From contig CANFOS010000009.1 in assembly GCA_947448735.1 (NCBI GenBank), forward strand, positions 1 through 64,000: a stretch of DNA of 64,000 nucleotides, written 5' to 3'. The notes beneath the pieces were generated by a model. The model saw nothing but the letters and a program-made list of their open reading frames with translations, was not told where the DNA came from and searched no databases. This document shows, one piece after another, positions 10,966-19,704 of the stretch. A program made the translations under genes and the position numbers. The stretch comes from Comamonadaceae bacterium (GTDB lineage Bacteria > Pseudomonadota > Gammaproteobacteria > Burkholderiales > Burkholderiaceae_C). Within the stretch, counting starts at the first letter, position 1, and every line of letters begins with the position of its first letter.

Positions 10966-12629
10966 TGCGGGGGACGCTCACGCCATGCGCCGCCACCACC
11001 TCCACCAGGGCCCTGGCCGCCGCCCTGCTGCATGCGCTGCTGCATGCTTTGCCAGCGCTCCAGCGCCTCGGCATCGCCACTGTCGAGTTTTTCGAGAAAC
11101 CTCTTGCGCCGCTCCAGCGCCTCGGGGTTGTCTTTAACTTGCTCGAGCATGCGCTGGCGTTGCTCGGCAGATGGACCTGCTGTTTTGACGCCTGGGGTGG
11201 CAGCCACCGGTGGCGTGCTTGGCGGCGCACCCGGCGCTGCATTGGCAGGGGCGGCACGCTGCGGCATGGCAGACGGTGCAGTTGCGGCAGGCGCAGCGGC
11301 ACTGGATGCACCCTGCGGCGCACTGGCACCCTGGCGACGACCGCCGCCACGTGGCGCATCGCCGGCCAGCAACACGCGTGACCCCTCCTTGAGCCGGTCG
11401 GCACCTTCGGTGATCACCTGCTCGCCTGCTTTCAGGCCCGATGCAATGACTATTTTTTCACCTGTGGCCTGACCACGCGTCACAGGGCGAACCGACACCG
11501 TGCGCTCCGCCGGATTGAGCACAAACACAAAGTCGCCACTGCCGCCCAGGCGCACGGCCGTGACAGGCACAACCACAGCGTTGTCAATCGACCTGATCAG
11601 GAGCTGGATGTTGACAAACTGGTTGGGAAACAGGGCTGCGTCAGCGTTGGCAAAGCGTGCTTTGGCCTTGACAGTGCCGGTGGTGGTGTCGATCTGGTTG
11701 TCCAGCGATGCAAACGTGCCGCTGCCGAGTACGCCGGTGAGGGTGCGGTTCATCGCCATCACCTGCATGTCTGTTTTGGCGGCATGGAGCACATCACCGA
11801 CCCGGTCTTGCGGCACGGCAAATACAACATCCATGGGCATGACTTGCGTGATGATGGCCACCCCATTGACATCGCTGCTGCTGACGGTGTTGCCGACATC
11901 TACCGCGCGCAAACCGACCCGGCCGCTGATGGGCGCAGTGATGCGGGTGTAGCTGAGGTTCAGCTGCGCCGTGCCCACAGCAGCGTTATCGAGCATCACC
12001 GTGCCTTCGAGCTGCTTGACCAGTGCGGTTTGGGAATCAACCTCCTGGCGGGCAATCGAGTCTTGTTCGAGCAGTGTTTTAAACCGCGCCAGCGTGACCC
12101 TGGCGCTGTCGAGTTGGGCTGCATCGCGCTGGCGCTGGCCAGTAGCTTGCGCCAGTGCCAGCTCAAACTGACGCGGGTCAATCGTGGCCAGCAAATCGCC
12201 GGCTCGCACCATCTGCCCTTCCTTGAACAACACCTTTTCGAGCACACCGGATACCTGTGGTCGCACGCGTGCCGTGGCAAGCGGCGTGACCGTCCCCAGC
12301 GCATCCAGCGTGACCGGCATGCTGGCCCGCTCTGCCGTTGCCACACCGACCGTGCTGGCACCTCCACGGCCCCCACCACCAGGACCGCCTCCACCCCCAC
12401 TAGCCCCGCCACCGCCACCGCCAGGACCACCTGGACCACCAAAGCCACCGGCGGCAGCCACGGGCGCAGCGGGCCGGGTCAGATACCAGGTCAGCCCTGC
12501 CAGGCCGGCAAGCACCAGCATGGCGACAACGGCACCCATCCATTTGCCTTTGCGACTGAAGGCTTGGGTGGATGCTTTTGAAGTGGGCCGATCAGGGCTT
12601 GAAGCTTGCGCTTCGTCAGGCGGGATCAT
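10962..12629 (-). CDS. mdtA: RND efflux periplasmic adaptor (membrane fusion protein), MdtA-like
   Basis: 555-residue adaptor bridging the inner membrane pump and the outer membrane channel. One N-terminal transmembrane anchor (about residues 29-48) is followed by a Gly-rich linker, the barrel-sandwich/lipoyl region ([12 protein letters not shown]), a helical hairpin, and the beta-barrel domain. The C-terminal 140 residues are an unusual low-complexity tail rich in Ala, Pro and Gly, with an Arg/Glu-rich stretch ending in G-G-G-G-G-G-A-W. The ATG at 12629 follows a GAGGA ribosome site; the open frame begins with a TTG one codon earlier. First gene of the leftward pump operon, overlapping mdtB by 4 bp. 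Confidence 0.93.
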   Translation of the reverse strand: MIPPDEAQASSPDRPTSKASTQAFSRKGKWMGAVVAMLVLAGLAGLTWYLTRPAAPVAAAGGFGGPGGPGGGGGGASGGGGGPGGGGRGGASTVGVATAERASMPVTLDALGTVTPLATARVRPQVSGVLEKVLFKEGQMVRAGDLLATIDPRQFELALAQATGQRQRDAAQLDSARVTLARFKTLLEQDSIARQEVDSQTALVKQLEGTVMLDNAAVGTAQLNLSYTRITAPISGRVGLRAVDVGNTVSSSDVNGVAIITQVMPMDVVFAVPQDRVGDVLHAAKTDMQVMAMNRTLTGVLGSGTFASLDNQIDTTTGTVKAKARFANADAALFPNQFVNIQLLIRSIDNAVVVPVTAVRLGGSGDFVFVLNPAERTVSVRPVTRGQATGEKIVIASGLKAGEQVITEGADRLKEGSRVLLAGDAPRGGGRRQGASAPQGASSAAAPAATAPSAMPQRAAPANAAPGAPPSTPPVAATPGVKTAGPSAEQRQRMLEQVKDNPEALERRKRFLEKLDSGDAEALERWQSMQQRMQQGGGQGPGGGGGGAWRERPPQ

Positions 12630-12745
12630 CAAAGAGTCCTCAGAAAAATGTTGATTCAGCTGGATTATTACGTGATGCTTTTGCTGTCGATGGCGGCTTG
12701 CAGGCCATCAGGTAAATGTCTGGTAAAGCCACATGATGACCGGCC

Positions 12746-13237
12746 TTACTTCAGTGGGATTTTGTTGGCCCGATCCACCGGAACAGCCGTGACGCTGTTT
12801 TGCGGTGAGCCGTCGATCAGGCGGTCTGAATAGGTCAGGTACACCAGCGTGTTGCGGGGCGCATCGACCATGCGCACCACCCTGAGTTTTTTGAAAACCA
12901 GAGAAATACGCTCTGACAACACGTCTTCCTGCTGATCCAATGGTTTTGCAAAAGTGATGGGGCCGGTCTGACGACAGGCAATTGACGCTTCCGACTTGTC
13001 TTCAGCCAGGCCCAGCGCGCCCTTGTAGCCGCCGGTTTTGGCCCGCGACACATAACAGGTCACGCCGGCCACTTTGGGGTCGTCATAGGCATCGACCACA
13101 ATTTTGTCGTTTGGACTGAGCAGCTTGAAGACTGTGCTGACTTCTCCGACCTGCTGGGCGCCGGCGCGAGTCATGAAAAACAACAAGGCCAACATCGCAA
13201 GCAGTGACATTGCAAGGGCACCAAAAAGTTTTTTCAT
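12746..13237 (-). CDS. creA: CreA family protein
   Basis: 163-residue exported protein of the CreA family (conserved, function not established). A hydrophobic signal segment ends near A-G-A-Q, followed by the conserved core (V-D-A-Y-D-D-P-K-V-x-G-V-T-C-Y-V-S and A-S-I-A-C-R-Q-T-G-P-I). Two cysteines in the mature part could form a disulfide. In-frame ATGs exist at 13252 and 13237; I prefer 13237 because it gives the usual M-K-K-L start and a GAAAG lies upstream. The gene is separated from infA by a terminator, so it is probably its own unit. Confidence 0.88.
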   Translation of the reverse strand: MKKLFGALAMSLLAMLALLFFMTRAGAQQVGEVSTVFKLLSPNDKIVVDAYDDPKVAGVTCYVSRAKTGGYKGALGLAEDKSEASIACRQTGPITFAKPLDQQEDVLSERISLVFKKLRVVRMVDAPRNTLVYLTYSDRLIDGSPQNSVTAVPVDRANKIPLK

Positions 13238-13276
13238 CTGATTTACTTTCATCAAAAACAGCAGGGTACACAAAGC

Positions 13277-13301
13277 AAAAAGGCCCTTGACAGGGCCTTT
13301 G
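13277..13301 (-). terminator. rho-independent terminator after infA
   Basis: On the minus strand AAAGGCCCTG and CAGGGCCTTT-like arms (AAAGGCCC / GGGCCTTT) form a tight hairpin followed by T residues, 15 bp past the infA stop codon. Confidence 0.85.
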
Positions 13302-13315
13302 TTTAAGAAACGGTG

Positions 13316-13597
13316 TTAGCGTGCGCCGCGCTGCGGTGCACCGCCACCGGGGCCTGCGCCGGGGCCCGGGCCACGGCCCGCAATGTGCCGGAAGGTGATG
13401 CGGCCTTTGCTCAGGTCGTACGGAGACAATTCGAGCGACACTTGGTCACCGGCCAGTATCCGAATGTGGTTTTTGCGCATCTTGCCGGACGTGTAAGCCA
13501 CCAGTTTGTGACCGTTGTCCAGTGTGACGCGAAAACGTGAGTCGGGCAAAACCTCGTCCACCAGCCCGTGCATTTCAATCAGTTCTTCTTTAGCCAT
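13316..13597 (-). CDS. infA: translation initiation factor IF-1 (stand-alone copy with C-terminal tail)
   Basis: 93-residue OB-fold protein that binds the ribosomal A site during initiation. Residues 1-72 follow IF-1 closely ([15 protein letters not shown], then [11 protein letters not shown]). Residues 73-93 add a Gly/Pro/Ala tail ending in Arg, absent from the standard 72-residue form. It is not in a ribosomal protein operon, which suggests a second, separately regulated infA; Betaproteobacteria often carry two. A terminator follows immediately. Confidence 0.93.
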   Translation of the reverse strand: MAKEELIEMHGLVDEVLPDSRFRVTLDNGHKLVAYTSGKMRKNHIRILAGDQVSLELSPYDLSKGRITFRHIAGRGPGPGAGPGGGAPQRGAR

Positions 13598-13643
13598 GTA
13601 TGTATTGTCCTCGAAAATTAAAAACTGACTTTAAAAGCCTAAT

Positions 13644-13901
13644 TCAGACAGTTCGGGCACAGGCTGGCACGCTGCGCTCCTTGATCCATCTGAGCGCGTG
13701 CTCGGTGGCGTACTGCAATGCCTGGGCAGCGCTGTCAAACAGGCCAGAAAAGCGCATCACGCGGTCATGGGTCGCGCTGCCCTTGCCTGAGCGGATGGAC
13801 ACCGATGCGGCATAACGGCCTTCGCCTTGCGGCTTGGCCAACGGGGAAACAAGGTACTTGCCTACCGCCATTTGGGTAGGGGTGTTGTGAGAAATCGTCA
13901 T
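13644..13901 (-). CDS. conserved hypothetical protein
   Basis: 85 residues from the ATG at 13901 (an upstream ATG at 13910 is possible). Soluble, with no signal peptide or membrane segment. It has a conserved-looking core (A-V-G-K-Y-L-V-S-P-L-A, then G-R-Y-A-A-S-V-S-I-R-S-G) and a C-terminal amphipathic helix. I do not recognise a characterised family; similar small proteins occur near infA or cold-shock genes in Burkholderiales by recollection only. It is separated from infA by 46 bp, and the two may be co-transcribed. Confidence 0.6.
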   Translation of the reverse strand: MTISHNTPTQMAVGKYLVSPLAKPQGEGRYAASVSIRSGKGSATHDRVMRFSGLFDSAAQALQYATEHALRWIKERSVPACARTV

Positions 13902-14234
13902 AAAAATCAATACTAAAAACGTCTTTGCCAGATTTTAAAATTCTGGTGGATAAACGGGTGCATTCGCCATCCGCAAATAAATGCCAAGAATGAATGCGTG
14001 GAAATAAGCAACTCGCGTAGCCCGAGTCGCGCGGTTTCGTCAACGGTGATGGGGTTTCAATTCAACGGCGATGCACAAATGCATGCCGTGTGAGCCACGA
14101 TTGTGCGCAAGGCTGTCAGCCGTGCGTGCAAGACAAAGTGGCCAGTGTTTGTAGGCTTTAGGCTGTGTGGGCCAAAAAAGCAGTCAACTTAAATTTAAAA
14201 CGCTGTAGCGTGTCAGAAGGCTTGATTGTAACAA
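13902..14234. other. intergenic region without a recognised gene
   Basis: 333 bp between the small conserved gene and the response regulator, both on the minus strand. It must hold the promoter of the small gene and the end of the regulator transcript. I see no convincing hairpin terminator, RNA gene or long open frame in it. Confidence 0.5.
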
Positions 14235-15254
14235 CTATCCCTCGAACTGGGGATGGAGTTGCCGGATGCGATTCATGGCCATGCCTGCAGCGGCCGTGCG
14301 GGTCTCGACACCCAGCTTGGCATAAACGCGCTCAAGATGCTTTTTGACGGTGGCCGGGCTGGCACCCAGAATGTCGGCAATGTCGCGGTTGATCTTGCCT
14401 TTGATGACCCAGTAGAGCACCTCAGCCTCGCGCGCCGTGAGCTTGAAGCTCAGGCTCATGGCCTCGACAATCGCGTCTTCAGAGGTTTCACGCATCACGA
14501 TCAGCCAGTCACCCGTGTCACCCCCTGCGCCCTCTTGACCATCGTCTGTGCGCTGATGCAGGCGACAACTCAAACGGCGTTTGCCCATCTCGATCAACAA
14601 GCGCGGCGGCTCTACCTGAGGCACGGTACCCAGCACATGCTTGCGTAACCAGAAAAGTACGGGCTCTGGCACGTGGGGGGCTGATGTCCCGTAATAGGTC
14701 AGCAGCAGGTCACGTGCCAGCGGTGTTTGCCAGGTCAGCTTGCCCTGCCCCTGAGGGTCCAAACGGACGGTAATGCTGGCGTAGCCGAACGCATCCAGCG
14801 CGCTGCGCGCCTGGCCCGCCTGCTGGGCCGCTTGCCGGGCGCTGCGGGCGCCCTGCAAATGTACGCCCATGCGGGCCATCACCTCTTTGGGCTTGATGGG
14901 TTTGGTGACGTAGTCCACACCGCCGGCATCCAATGCGGCCACCAGGTATTCGGTCTCGGTCAGTCCGGTCATGAAAACGATGGGAATATGCGCTGTTTCA
15001 GGCATGGCTTTGAGCCGCTTGGCGACTTCAAAACCGTCCATGCCTGGCATCATGGCATCGAGCAGCACGATGTCGGGCAGGGCCTGCCGGGCGCGCTGCA
15101 AAGCGGCTTCGCCATGGGTGGCCACCAGCACGGTGTAACCTGATTCTTCAAGTGCATCGTGCAGCACCGACAGGTTGTCGGGCACATCGTCGACGATCAA
15201 CACCACGTCGCTATTGGCACGGTCAAGCGCGCGGTGAAGGGAGTCGTCACGCAT
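14235..15254 (-). CDS. response regulator, receiver domain plus LuxR-type HTH
   Basis: 339-residue transcription regulator. The N-terminal receiver domain (about 17-135) has the acidic pair D-D and the phospho-acceptor Asp66 in V-L-L-D-A-M-M-P-G, with the Lys in T-K-P-I-K. A middle segment of about 110 residues has no domain I recognise. The C-terminal LuxR helix-turn-helix (about 270-330) contains L-T-A-R-E-A-E-V-L-Y-W and the recognition helix S-P-A-T-V-K-K-H-L. Its ATG overlaps the stop codon of the upstream transporter-kinase by 8 bp (ATGCGTGA), strong evidence that the two form a cognate pair. Confidence 0.92.
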   Translation of the reverse strand: MRDDSLHRALDRANSDVVLIVDDVPDNLSVLHDALEESGYTVLVATHGEAALQRARQALPDIVLLDAMMPGMDGFEVAKRLKAMPETAHIPIVFMTGLTETEYLVAALDAGGVDYVTKPIKPKEVMARMGVHLQGARSARQAAQQAGQARSALDAFGYASITVRLDPQGQGKLTWQTPLARDLLLTYYGTSAPHVPEPVLFWLRKHVLGTVPQVEPPRLLIEMGKRRLSCRLHQRTDDGQEGAGGDTGDWLIVMRETSEDAIVEAMSLSFKLTAREAEVLYWVIKGKINRDIADILGASPATVKKHLERVYAKLGVETRTAAAGMAMNRIRQLHPQFEG

Positions 15255-18200
15255 TGGCTTGGTTGTCCATCAATTTTTGGGCCATGGCCTCAAACTGAAA
15301 CTGCCTGGCCAGGGCCCGCATCCCTTCAACAAACGTCAAGGCTTGCGGGCTTTGCTTTTCAATATCGTCAAGCGTGTTCATGATGCCCCTGTAAAACCCG
15401 AGATTCACGACATCGAGCAGGGCCGCACGCTGCTGTGCGTCTGGCAAGGCATGCGTCACGGGCAAGTCAGCAGTCAAGTCAGCAGCCAAGGGCGCAGGCT
15501 GTTCATACAGCCATGTGAGCTGCAAGCGTCGCTTCAGCCAGTCGAACAGCTCGCTATGGCGGTAGGGCTTGACGATGAAGTCTTCCGTGCGCACACCCAG
15601 ATCATTTTGCAAGCCCTTGTCAAAGGCGTTGGCAGACACAATGGCCAGCGCAATATCGGTGTGACCGTCCACGCGCAACCGGCGTATCGTCTCCCATCCG
15701 TCTATGCCGGGCATGGCCAGGTCCATGAAAATGGCATCGGGCCGGTAGCCCGCCGCCAGCAAGTCCAAGCAGTCGTGGCCGCTGGCAGCCAGCCTCAGTT
15801 CAAAGCCCATCGGCTGCAGCAGTTGCACCATCAGCTCGCGGTCGGGTTCTTCGTTGTCAACCACCAGCAGTTTGCGACGCGGGCCCGCATAGCCAAGCGG
15901 CTTGCGCTTGGGCGTGGCCGCAAGGGGTTGAATGCTGCCGCGCACCTCTGGCAAGAACAGCCTCACCCTGAAGACCGAGCCTTGCCCCGGCGTGCTGACC
16001 ACGGTCATCTCGCCACCCATCAGGTCGGTCAGCATTTTGGCAATCGTCAGGCCCAAACCTGCGCCTGGGTTGACGCTGGCGTTTTGAGGCGTTGAATATC
16101 CATGATCGCCGCGAGAAAAAGGCTCAAAAATATGCGCCAGCTCGGCCTGGTTCATGCCCGGCCCGGTGTCTTCAATGTCAATGTGCGCCATTTCGCGTGC
16201 GTAACGCAACTTGAAAGTCACCTGCCCTTGCGCTGTGAACTTGATGGCATTGCCCAGCAGGTTGATCACAATCTGCCGCACCCGCTTTTCATCAGCGCGC
16301 ACCATTTCGGGCAAATTGCCACTGACCTCGAATTCGAAGCGCAGGCCTTTGGCGGCGGCTTGCAGCTCAAACATGCCCGCCAGCTCGTGCACGCCATCAG
16401 AAAACGCCATGGGCTTCGGATTCAGCGTGAGCTTGCCGGCCTCGATGCGGGCAATGTCGAGCGTGCCTTCAATCAACTGCAGCAAATGCTCACCGCCACG
16501 CTTGATCACGCTCACCGCCTGTTTGCGGTGCGGCGGGATGCCTGCGTCCTCACCCATCAGCTGGGCGTAGCCCAAGATGCTGTTGAGCGGCGTGCGCAGC
16601 TCATGGCTGATGGCGCTGATGTAGCGGCTTTTGGCCTGGTTCGCATGGTCGGCAAGGCGTTTGGCTTCTTGCAGGGCTTCATCGGTTTGCCGGTGCGACT
16701 CAATCTCTTGCATCAAGAGATGGGTTTGCCGGTTCGACTCTTCTTGTGCCACCTGCCTGCTTTTGTGGGCCAGCACCAGCCACCAGGCCACCATCCCTGC
16801 CATCACCAGCAGTGCCATGAAGGCCTTTAAAAAACCTGAGCGCAAGGCTGCCTCGGACGCGGCAGGATCTGTCAGCACACCGATGGGGTTGATCTCCTGG
16901 TGGTACAGCAAACCGAACACGCTGGCCAGCAGCGGCACGATGATGAGCATGAGCAGCAAAAAGTTGCCCAGGCCTGTGTCAAGGTAGGGCCAGATGCGGC
17001 GCGGCAGCAGCCAGCGCAGCGCGCCCGACCACTGCGCCGACAGACTGGCCTGAGGCTTGCACAAATCGCCGCAGCGCGCATCCAGCGTGCAGCACAGCGA
17101 GCAAATCGGCCCGCGATAGGCGGGACAATGCGCCATGTCCGGGCCTTCGTAGTCGCGTTCGCAAATGACGCACTTCTGGGTGCTGTAGCGCTTGTAAGAA
17201 GTCTCTTCTGGCTTGCGGGCGATGTAGTACTTGCCTTTGGTGGCCCAAGCGATCAAGGGCGCAGCCACAAAAGCGGTTGTCATTGCAATCACCGCCGAAA
17301 ACGCCTGCGCCATCTGGCCATACAGCCCCAAGTGCGCTGTGACGGACAAGGCCGACGCCAAGGCCATCGCGCCCACACCCACTGGGTTGATGTCATACAA
17401 ATACGCGCGTTTGAACTCAATGCCCGGCGGCGACAGGCCCAGCGGCTTGTTGATGACCAGGTCGGCCACCACCGCCATCATCCAGGCAATGGCGATGTTG
17501 GAAAACAGCCCCAGCACGTCGCCCAGGGCCTGAAACACATTCATCTCCATCAGCATGAAGGCAATCAGCGTGTTGAACACCACCCACACCACGCGGCCAG
17601 GGTGGCTGTGCGTGATGCGTGAGAAAAAATTAGACCAGGCCAATGACCCCGCATACGCATTGGTGACGTTGATTTTGAGCTGCGAAATCACCACAAACAG
17701 CGCTGTGGCCGCCACCGCCCAGCCGTAGTTGGGAAAGACATATTCATAGGCCGCCAGATACATTTGGTTGGGGTCCACCGCCCGGTCCATCGGCACCATG
17801 TGCGAGATGGCCAGGTAGGCCAGCAGCGCGCCGCCCAGCATTTTGACCACCCCCAACAGCACCCAGCCCGGCCCACCGACCAGCACCGCGCCCCACCAGC
17901 GCCAGCGGTTGGCGGCCGTCTGCACCGGCATAAAGCGCAGGTAATCCACCTGCTCACCGATCTGCGTGATGAGCGCGATGCCAACAGTCAGGGCTGCACC
18001 GAAGAGCGTGACATCAAATCCGGCACCCCCTTTTTGGCCCACGTAGTTCGACACCCCGGCAAACGCCGCCGGGTCTTTGGCCAGCACGTAGGCAAACGGC
18101 ACCACCAGCATCACCAGCCACAGCGGCTGCGTCCAAACCTGCAGGCGGCTGATCGCCGATACGCCGTGGGTGACCAGCGGAATCACCACCAGCGCGCAGA

Positions 18201-18711
18201 TCAGGTAACCCCACACCGGCGGAATGTTCAAAGCCAGCTCGAGCGCGTAGGCCATCACGGCCGCTTCAAGTGCAAAAAAAATGAAGGTGAACGACGCGTA
18301 AATCAGCGATGTGAGCGTCGAGCCAATGTACCCAAAGCCCGCGCCCCGCGTCAGCAAGTCCATGTCCACGCCATAGCGCGCCGCATAAATGCTGATGGGT
18401 AAGCCAGCCATGAAAATAATCAGCCCGGTGGCCAATATGGCCCAGAATGCATTGGTAAAACCGTATTTCACCAGCAGCGTGGCGCCCACAGCCTCCAGAA
18501 TCAAAAACGACGCCGCACCAAACGCCGTGTTGGCCACCCGCCACTCAGACCACTTGCGAAAGCGCTGCGGGGTAAAGCGCAGCGCGTAATCTTCCATCGT
18601 CTCGCTGGCCACCCAGCTGTTGTAGTCACGCCGCACCTTGATGACACGCTGGACCGGAGCGGCCGGCTCATTGCCCTGCCTGGGTGTTTTAGGTGCGTCT
18701 GCGGTGCTCAT
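15247..18711 (-). CDS. NCS1 transporter-cysteine cluster-hybrid histidine kinase fusion
   Basis: 1154-residue membrane sensor kinase. Residues about 35-490 form a 12-helix NCS1 (purine/cytosine/allantoin permease) domain. Residues 514-551 hold nine cysteines (pairs C-x-x-C, C-x-x-C-C and C-x-x-x-C), probably a metal site. Two further transmembrane segments follow. The kinase core has the H-box S-H-E-L-R-T-P-L-N (phospho-His703), the N-box N-L-L-G-N-A-I-K-F and the G1 box D-T-G-P-G-M. A C-terminal receiver domain has phospho-acceptor Asp997 in F-M-D-L-A-M-P-G. It probably senses, and may import, a nucleobase-like compound and signals to the overlapping LuxR-type regulator. The ATG at 18711 is preferred over 18747, which adds 12 residues lacking family character. 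Confidence 0.88.
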   Translation of the reverse strand: MSTADAPKTPRQGNEPAAPVQRVIKVRRDYNSWVASETMEDYALRFTPQRFRKWSEWRVANTAFGAASFLILEAVGATLLVKYGFTNAFWAILATGLIIFMAGLPISIYAARYGVDMDLLTRGAGFGYIGSTLTSLIYASFTFIFFALEAAVMAYALELALNIPPVWGYLICALVVIPLVTHGVSAISRLQVWTQPLWLVMLVVPFAYVLAKDPAAFAGVSNYVGQKGGAGFDVTLFGAALTVGIALITQIGEQVDYLRFMPVQTAANRWRWWGAVLVGGPGWVLLGVVKMLGGALLAYLAISHMVPMDRAVDPNQMYLAAYEYVFPNYGWAVAATALFVVISQLKINVTNAYAGSLAWSNFFSRITHSHPGRVVWVVFNTLIAFMLMEMNVFQALGDVLGLFSNIAIAWMMAVVADLVINKPLGLSPPGIEFKRAYLYDINPVGVGAMALASALSVTAHLGLYGQMAQAFSAVIAMTTAFVAAPLIAWATKGKYYIARKPEETSYKRYSTQKCVICERDYEGPDMAHCPAYRGPICSLCCTLDARCGDLCKPQASLSAQWSGALRWLLPRRIWPYLDTGLGNFLLLMLIIVPLLASVFGLLYHQEINPIGVLTDPAASEAALRSGFLKAFMALLVMAGMVAWWLVLAHKSRQVAQEESNRQTHLLMQEIESHRQTDEALQEAKRLADHANQAKSRYISAISHELRTPLNSILGYAQLMGEDAGIPPHRKQAVSVIKRGGEHLLQLIEGTLDIARIEAGKLTLNPKPMAFSDGVHELAGMFELQAAAKGLRFEFEVSGNLPEMVRADEKRVRQIVINLLGNAIKFTAQGQVTFKLRYAREMAHIDIEDTGPGMNQAELAHIFEPFSRGDHGYSTPQNASVNPGAGLGLTIAKMLTDLMGGEMTVVSTPGQGSVFRVRLFLPEVRGSIQPLAATPKRKPLGYAGPRRKLLVVDNEEPDRELMVQLLQPMGFELRLAASGHDCLDLLAAGYRPDAIFMDLAMPGIDGWETIRRLRVDGHTDIALAIVSANAFDKGLQNDLGVRTEDFIVKPYRHSELFDWLKRRLQLTWLYEQPAPLAADLTADLPVTHALPDAQQRAALLDVVNLGFYRGIMNTLDDIEKQSPQALTFVEGMRALARQFQFEAMAQKLMDNQANA

Positions 18712-18758
18712 GTCGCAATGATAGGGTGCCAGCTGTTCTATTCCCAAGGCAGTCTTGA

Positions 18759-18819
18759 TTGCTATTAAAAAATGAGCTGGTTACCCATGTATTTATTAGC
18801 GTGCATGCACTTTTTACAT
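18759..18819 (+). repeat. about 60 bp AT-rich dispersed repeat, copy 1
   Basis: Lies between the transporter-kinase gene and tRNA-Ser. It aligns along its length with a second copy at 23921-23982 on the other strand, sharing GCTATT, AGCT, ATGTATT and ATT-GC blocks in the same order. The pattern resembles a short repeat common in intergenic DNA of Comamonadaceae. Confidence 0.65.
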
Positions 18820-18935
18820 CTAAATGCACCCTTTTCCGGTTGTTTTCCAGGATTTGAAACCCCAGAAACACGCCATCACCCGTCTGTCAGCAGCCCATGC
18901 CTGCGTCTGCTTCAAGCTGTTAAACTAGGTGGCTT

Positions 18936-19025
18936 GGAAGCTTGGCAGAGCGGTTGAATGCAGCAGTCTTGAAAACTGCCGAGGATGCGAGTCCTCCGTG
19001 AGTTCGAATCTCACAGCTTCCGCCA
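18936..19025 (+). tRNA. tRNA-Ser (anticodon UGA), CCA encoded
   Basis: The acceptor arms GGAAGCT and AGCTTCC pair perfectly. The D-loop carries GGC-AGAGCGGT, the anticodon stem GCAGT/ACTGC holds loop CTTGAAA giving anticodon TGA, and a long variable arm of class II type follows. The T arm is GTGAG-TTCGAAT-CTCAC. The discriminator is G and CCA is encoded at 19023-19025. It reads serine UCA and related codons. Confidence 0.97.
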
Positions 19026-19032
19026 GCACATC

Positions 19033-19070
19033 AAAACCCTTTTAAGTCGTTGATTTAAAAGGGTTTTTTA
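19033..19070 (+). terminator. terminator after tRNA-Ser
   Basis: Arms AAACCCTTTTAA and its near complement TTTAAAAGGGTTT enclose an 8 base loop and end in a T run, starting 8 bp past the CCA end. The symmetric arms could also stop leftward transcription from the caspase pair. Confidence 0.85.
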
Positions 19071-19227
19071 CTTTCTGAGTTGTGCTGATTTCCCCCGGAC
19101 TCATCCACCGCTCCCGGATCAAATGGCCTGCGCTGAACCGATTGACCATTTAATTCGGGGGAAGGATGCCAACGAATGAACACTCGACCGGTTGACACAA
19201 AATTCGGGACACCCTCGGCTCTCAAGT

Positions 19228-19656
19228 TCACTTTTTTCCGGGGTCAACGCACGTTTTTTCACCTTCTTTTTTCCAGCAACTGCAATTCAAGGCGTAATCT
19301 TTCAACAGGCCTTTTTTGACGCCGTTCACACCAGTTTGCTTGGTCGCAGCAGGGGGAATGTAAAGGTAGGGGGTAAAGGTCTTTCGGACAGGGCCCCCAC
19401 TTTGAAGGTTGACCAGCACGGCGTAACACGCCAGCGGTCCGGGCAGACCATTGCTGATCTCAATCAGCAGGTTGTTGCCGGAGTCAGCCGCCCAGCCGGC
19501 CACCAATTGAACCTTCTGCCATTCGGTCGCTGAAAGCTCGACCTCTTTAAAGGACTTTGTTTTGGCAAACGGATTCCAGGCCCATGCCGGTGTGATCAAA
19601 ATAACGCCCGCAAAGCTTAGAACTAAACTTGAAAGGTGGCTTTTGTAGGGTGTCAT
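19228..19656 (-). CDS. small secreted protein of unknown function
   Basis: 142 residues with a typical signal peptide (hydrophobic stretch about 8-20, cleavage near A-W-A-W). The mature part has a W-x-K-V-Q-L-V-A-G-W segment, a repeated Asn/Gly-containing strand region and four cysteines, two in the C-terminal N-C-S-C-W. I do not recognise a family. It lies 49 bp downstream of the secreted MORN/caspase gene on the same strand, so the two are probably one unit and may act together in the periplasm. Local GC content seems lower than in neighbouring housekeeping genes, hinting at acquisition. Confidence 0.65.
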   Translation of the reverse strand: MTPYKSHLSSLVLSFAGVILITPAWAWNPFAKTKSFKEVELSATEWQKVQLVAGWAADSGNNLLIEISNGLPGPLACYAVLVNLQSGGPVRKTFTPYLYIPPAATKQTGVNGVKKGLLKDYALNCSCWKKEGEKTCVDPGKK

Positions 19657-19704
19657 AAACTGAATTTATCGATCGCGCTACTGGGTGGAATTCAACAGCA
19701 AGCT

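Noticed and set aside
17764-18402. 212-codon plus-strand frame opposite the transporter-kinase
   Set aside because: Arg/His/Gln-rich shadow of the NCS1 domain coding strand; no recognisable family.
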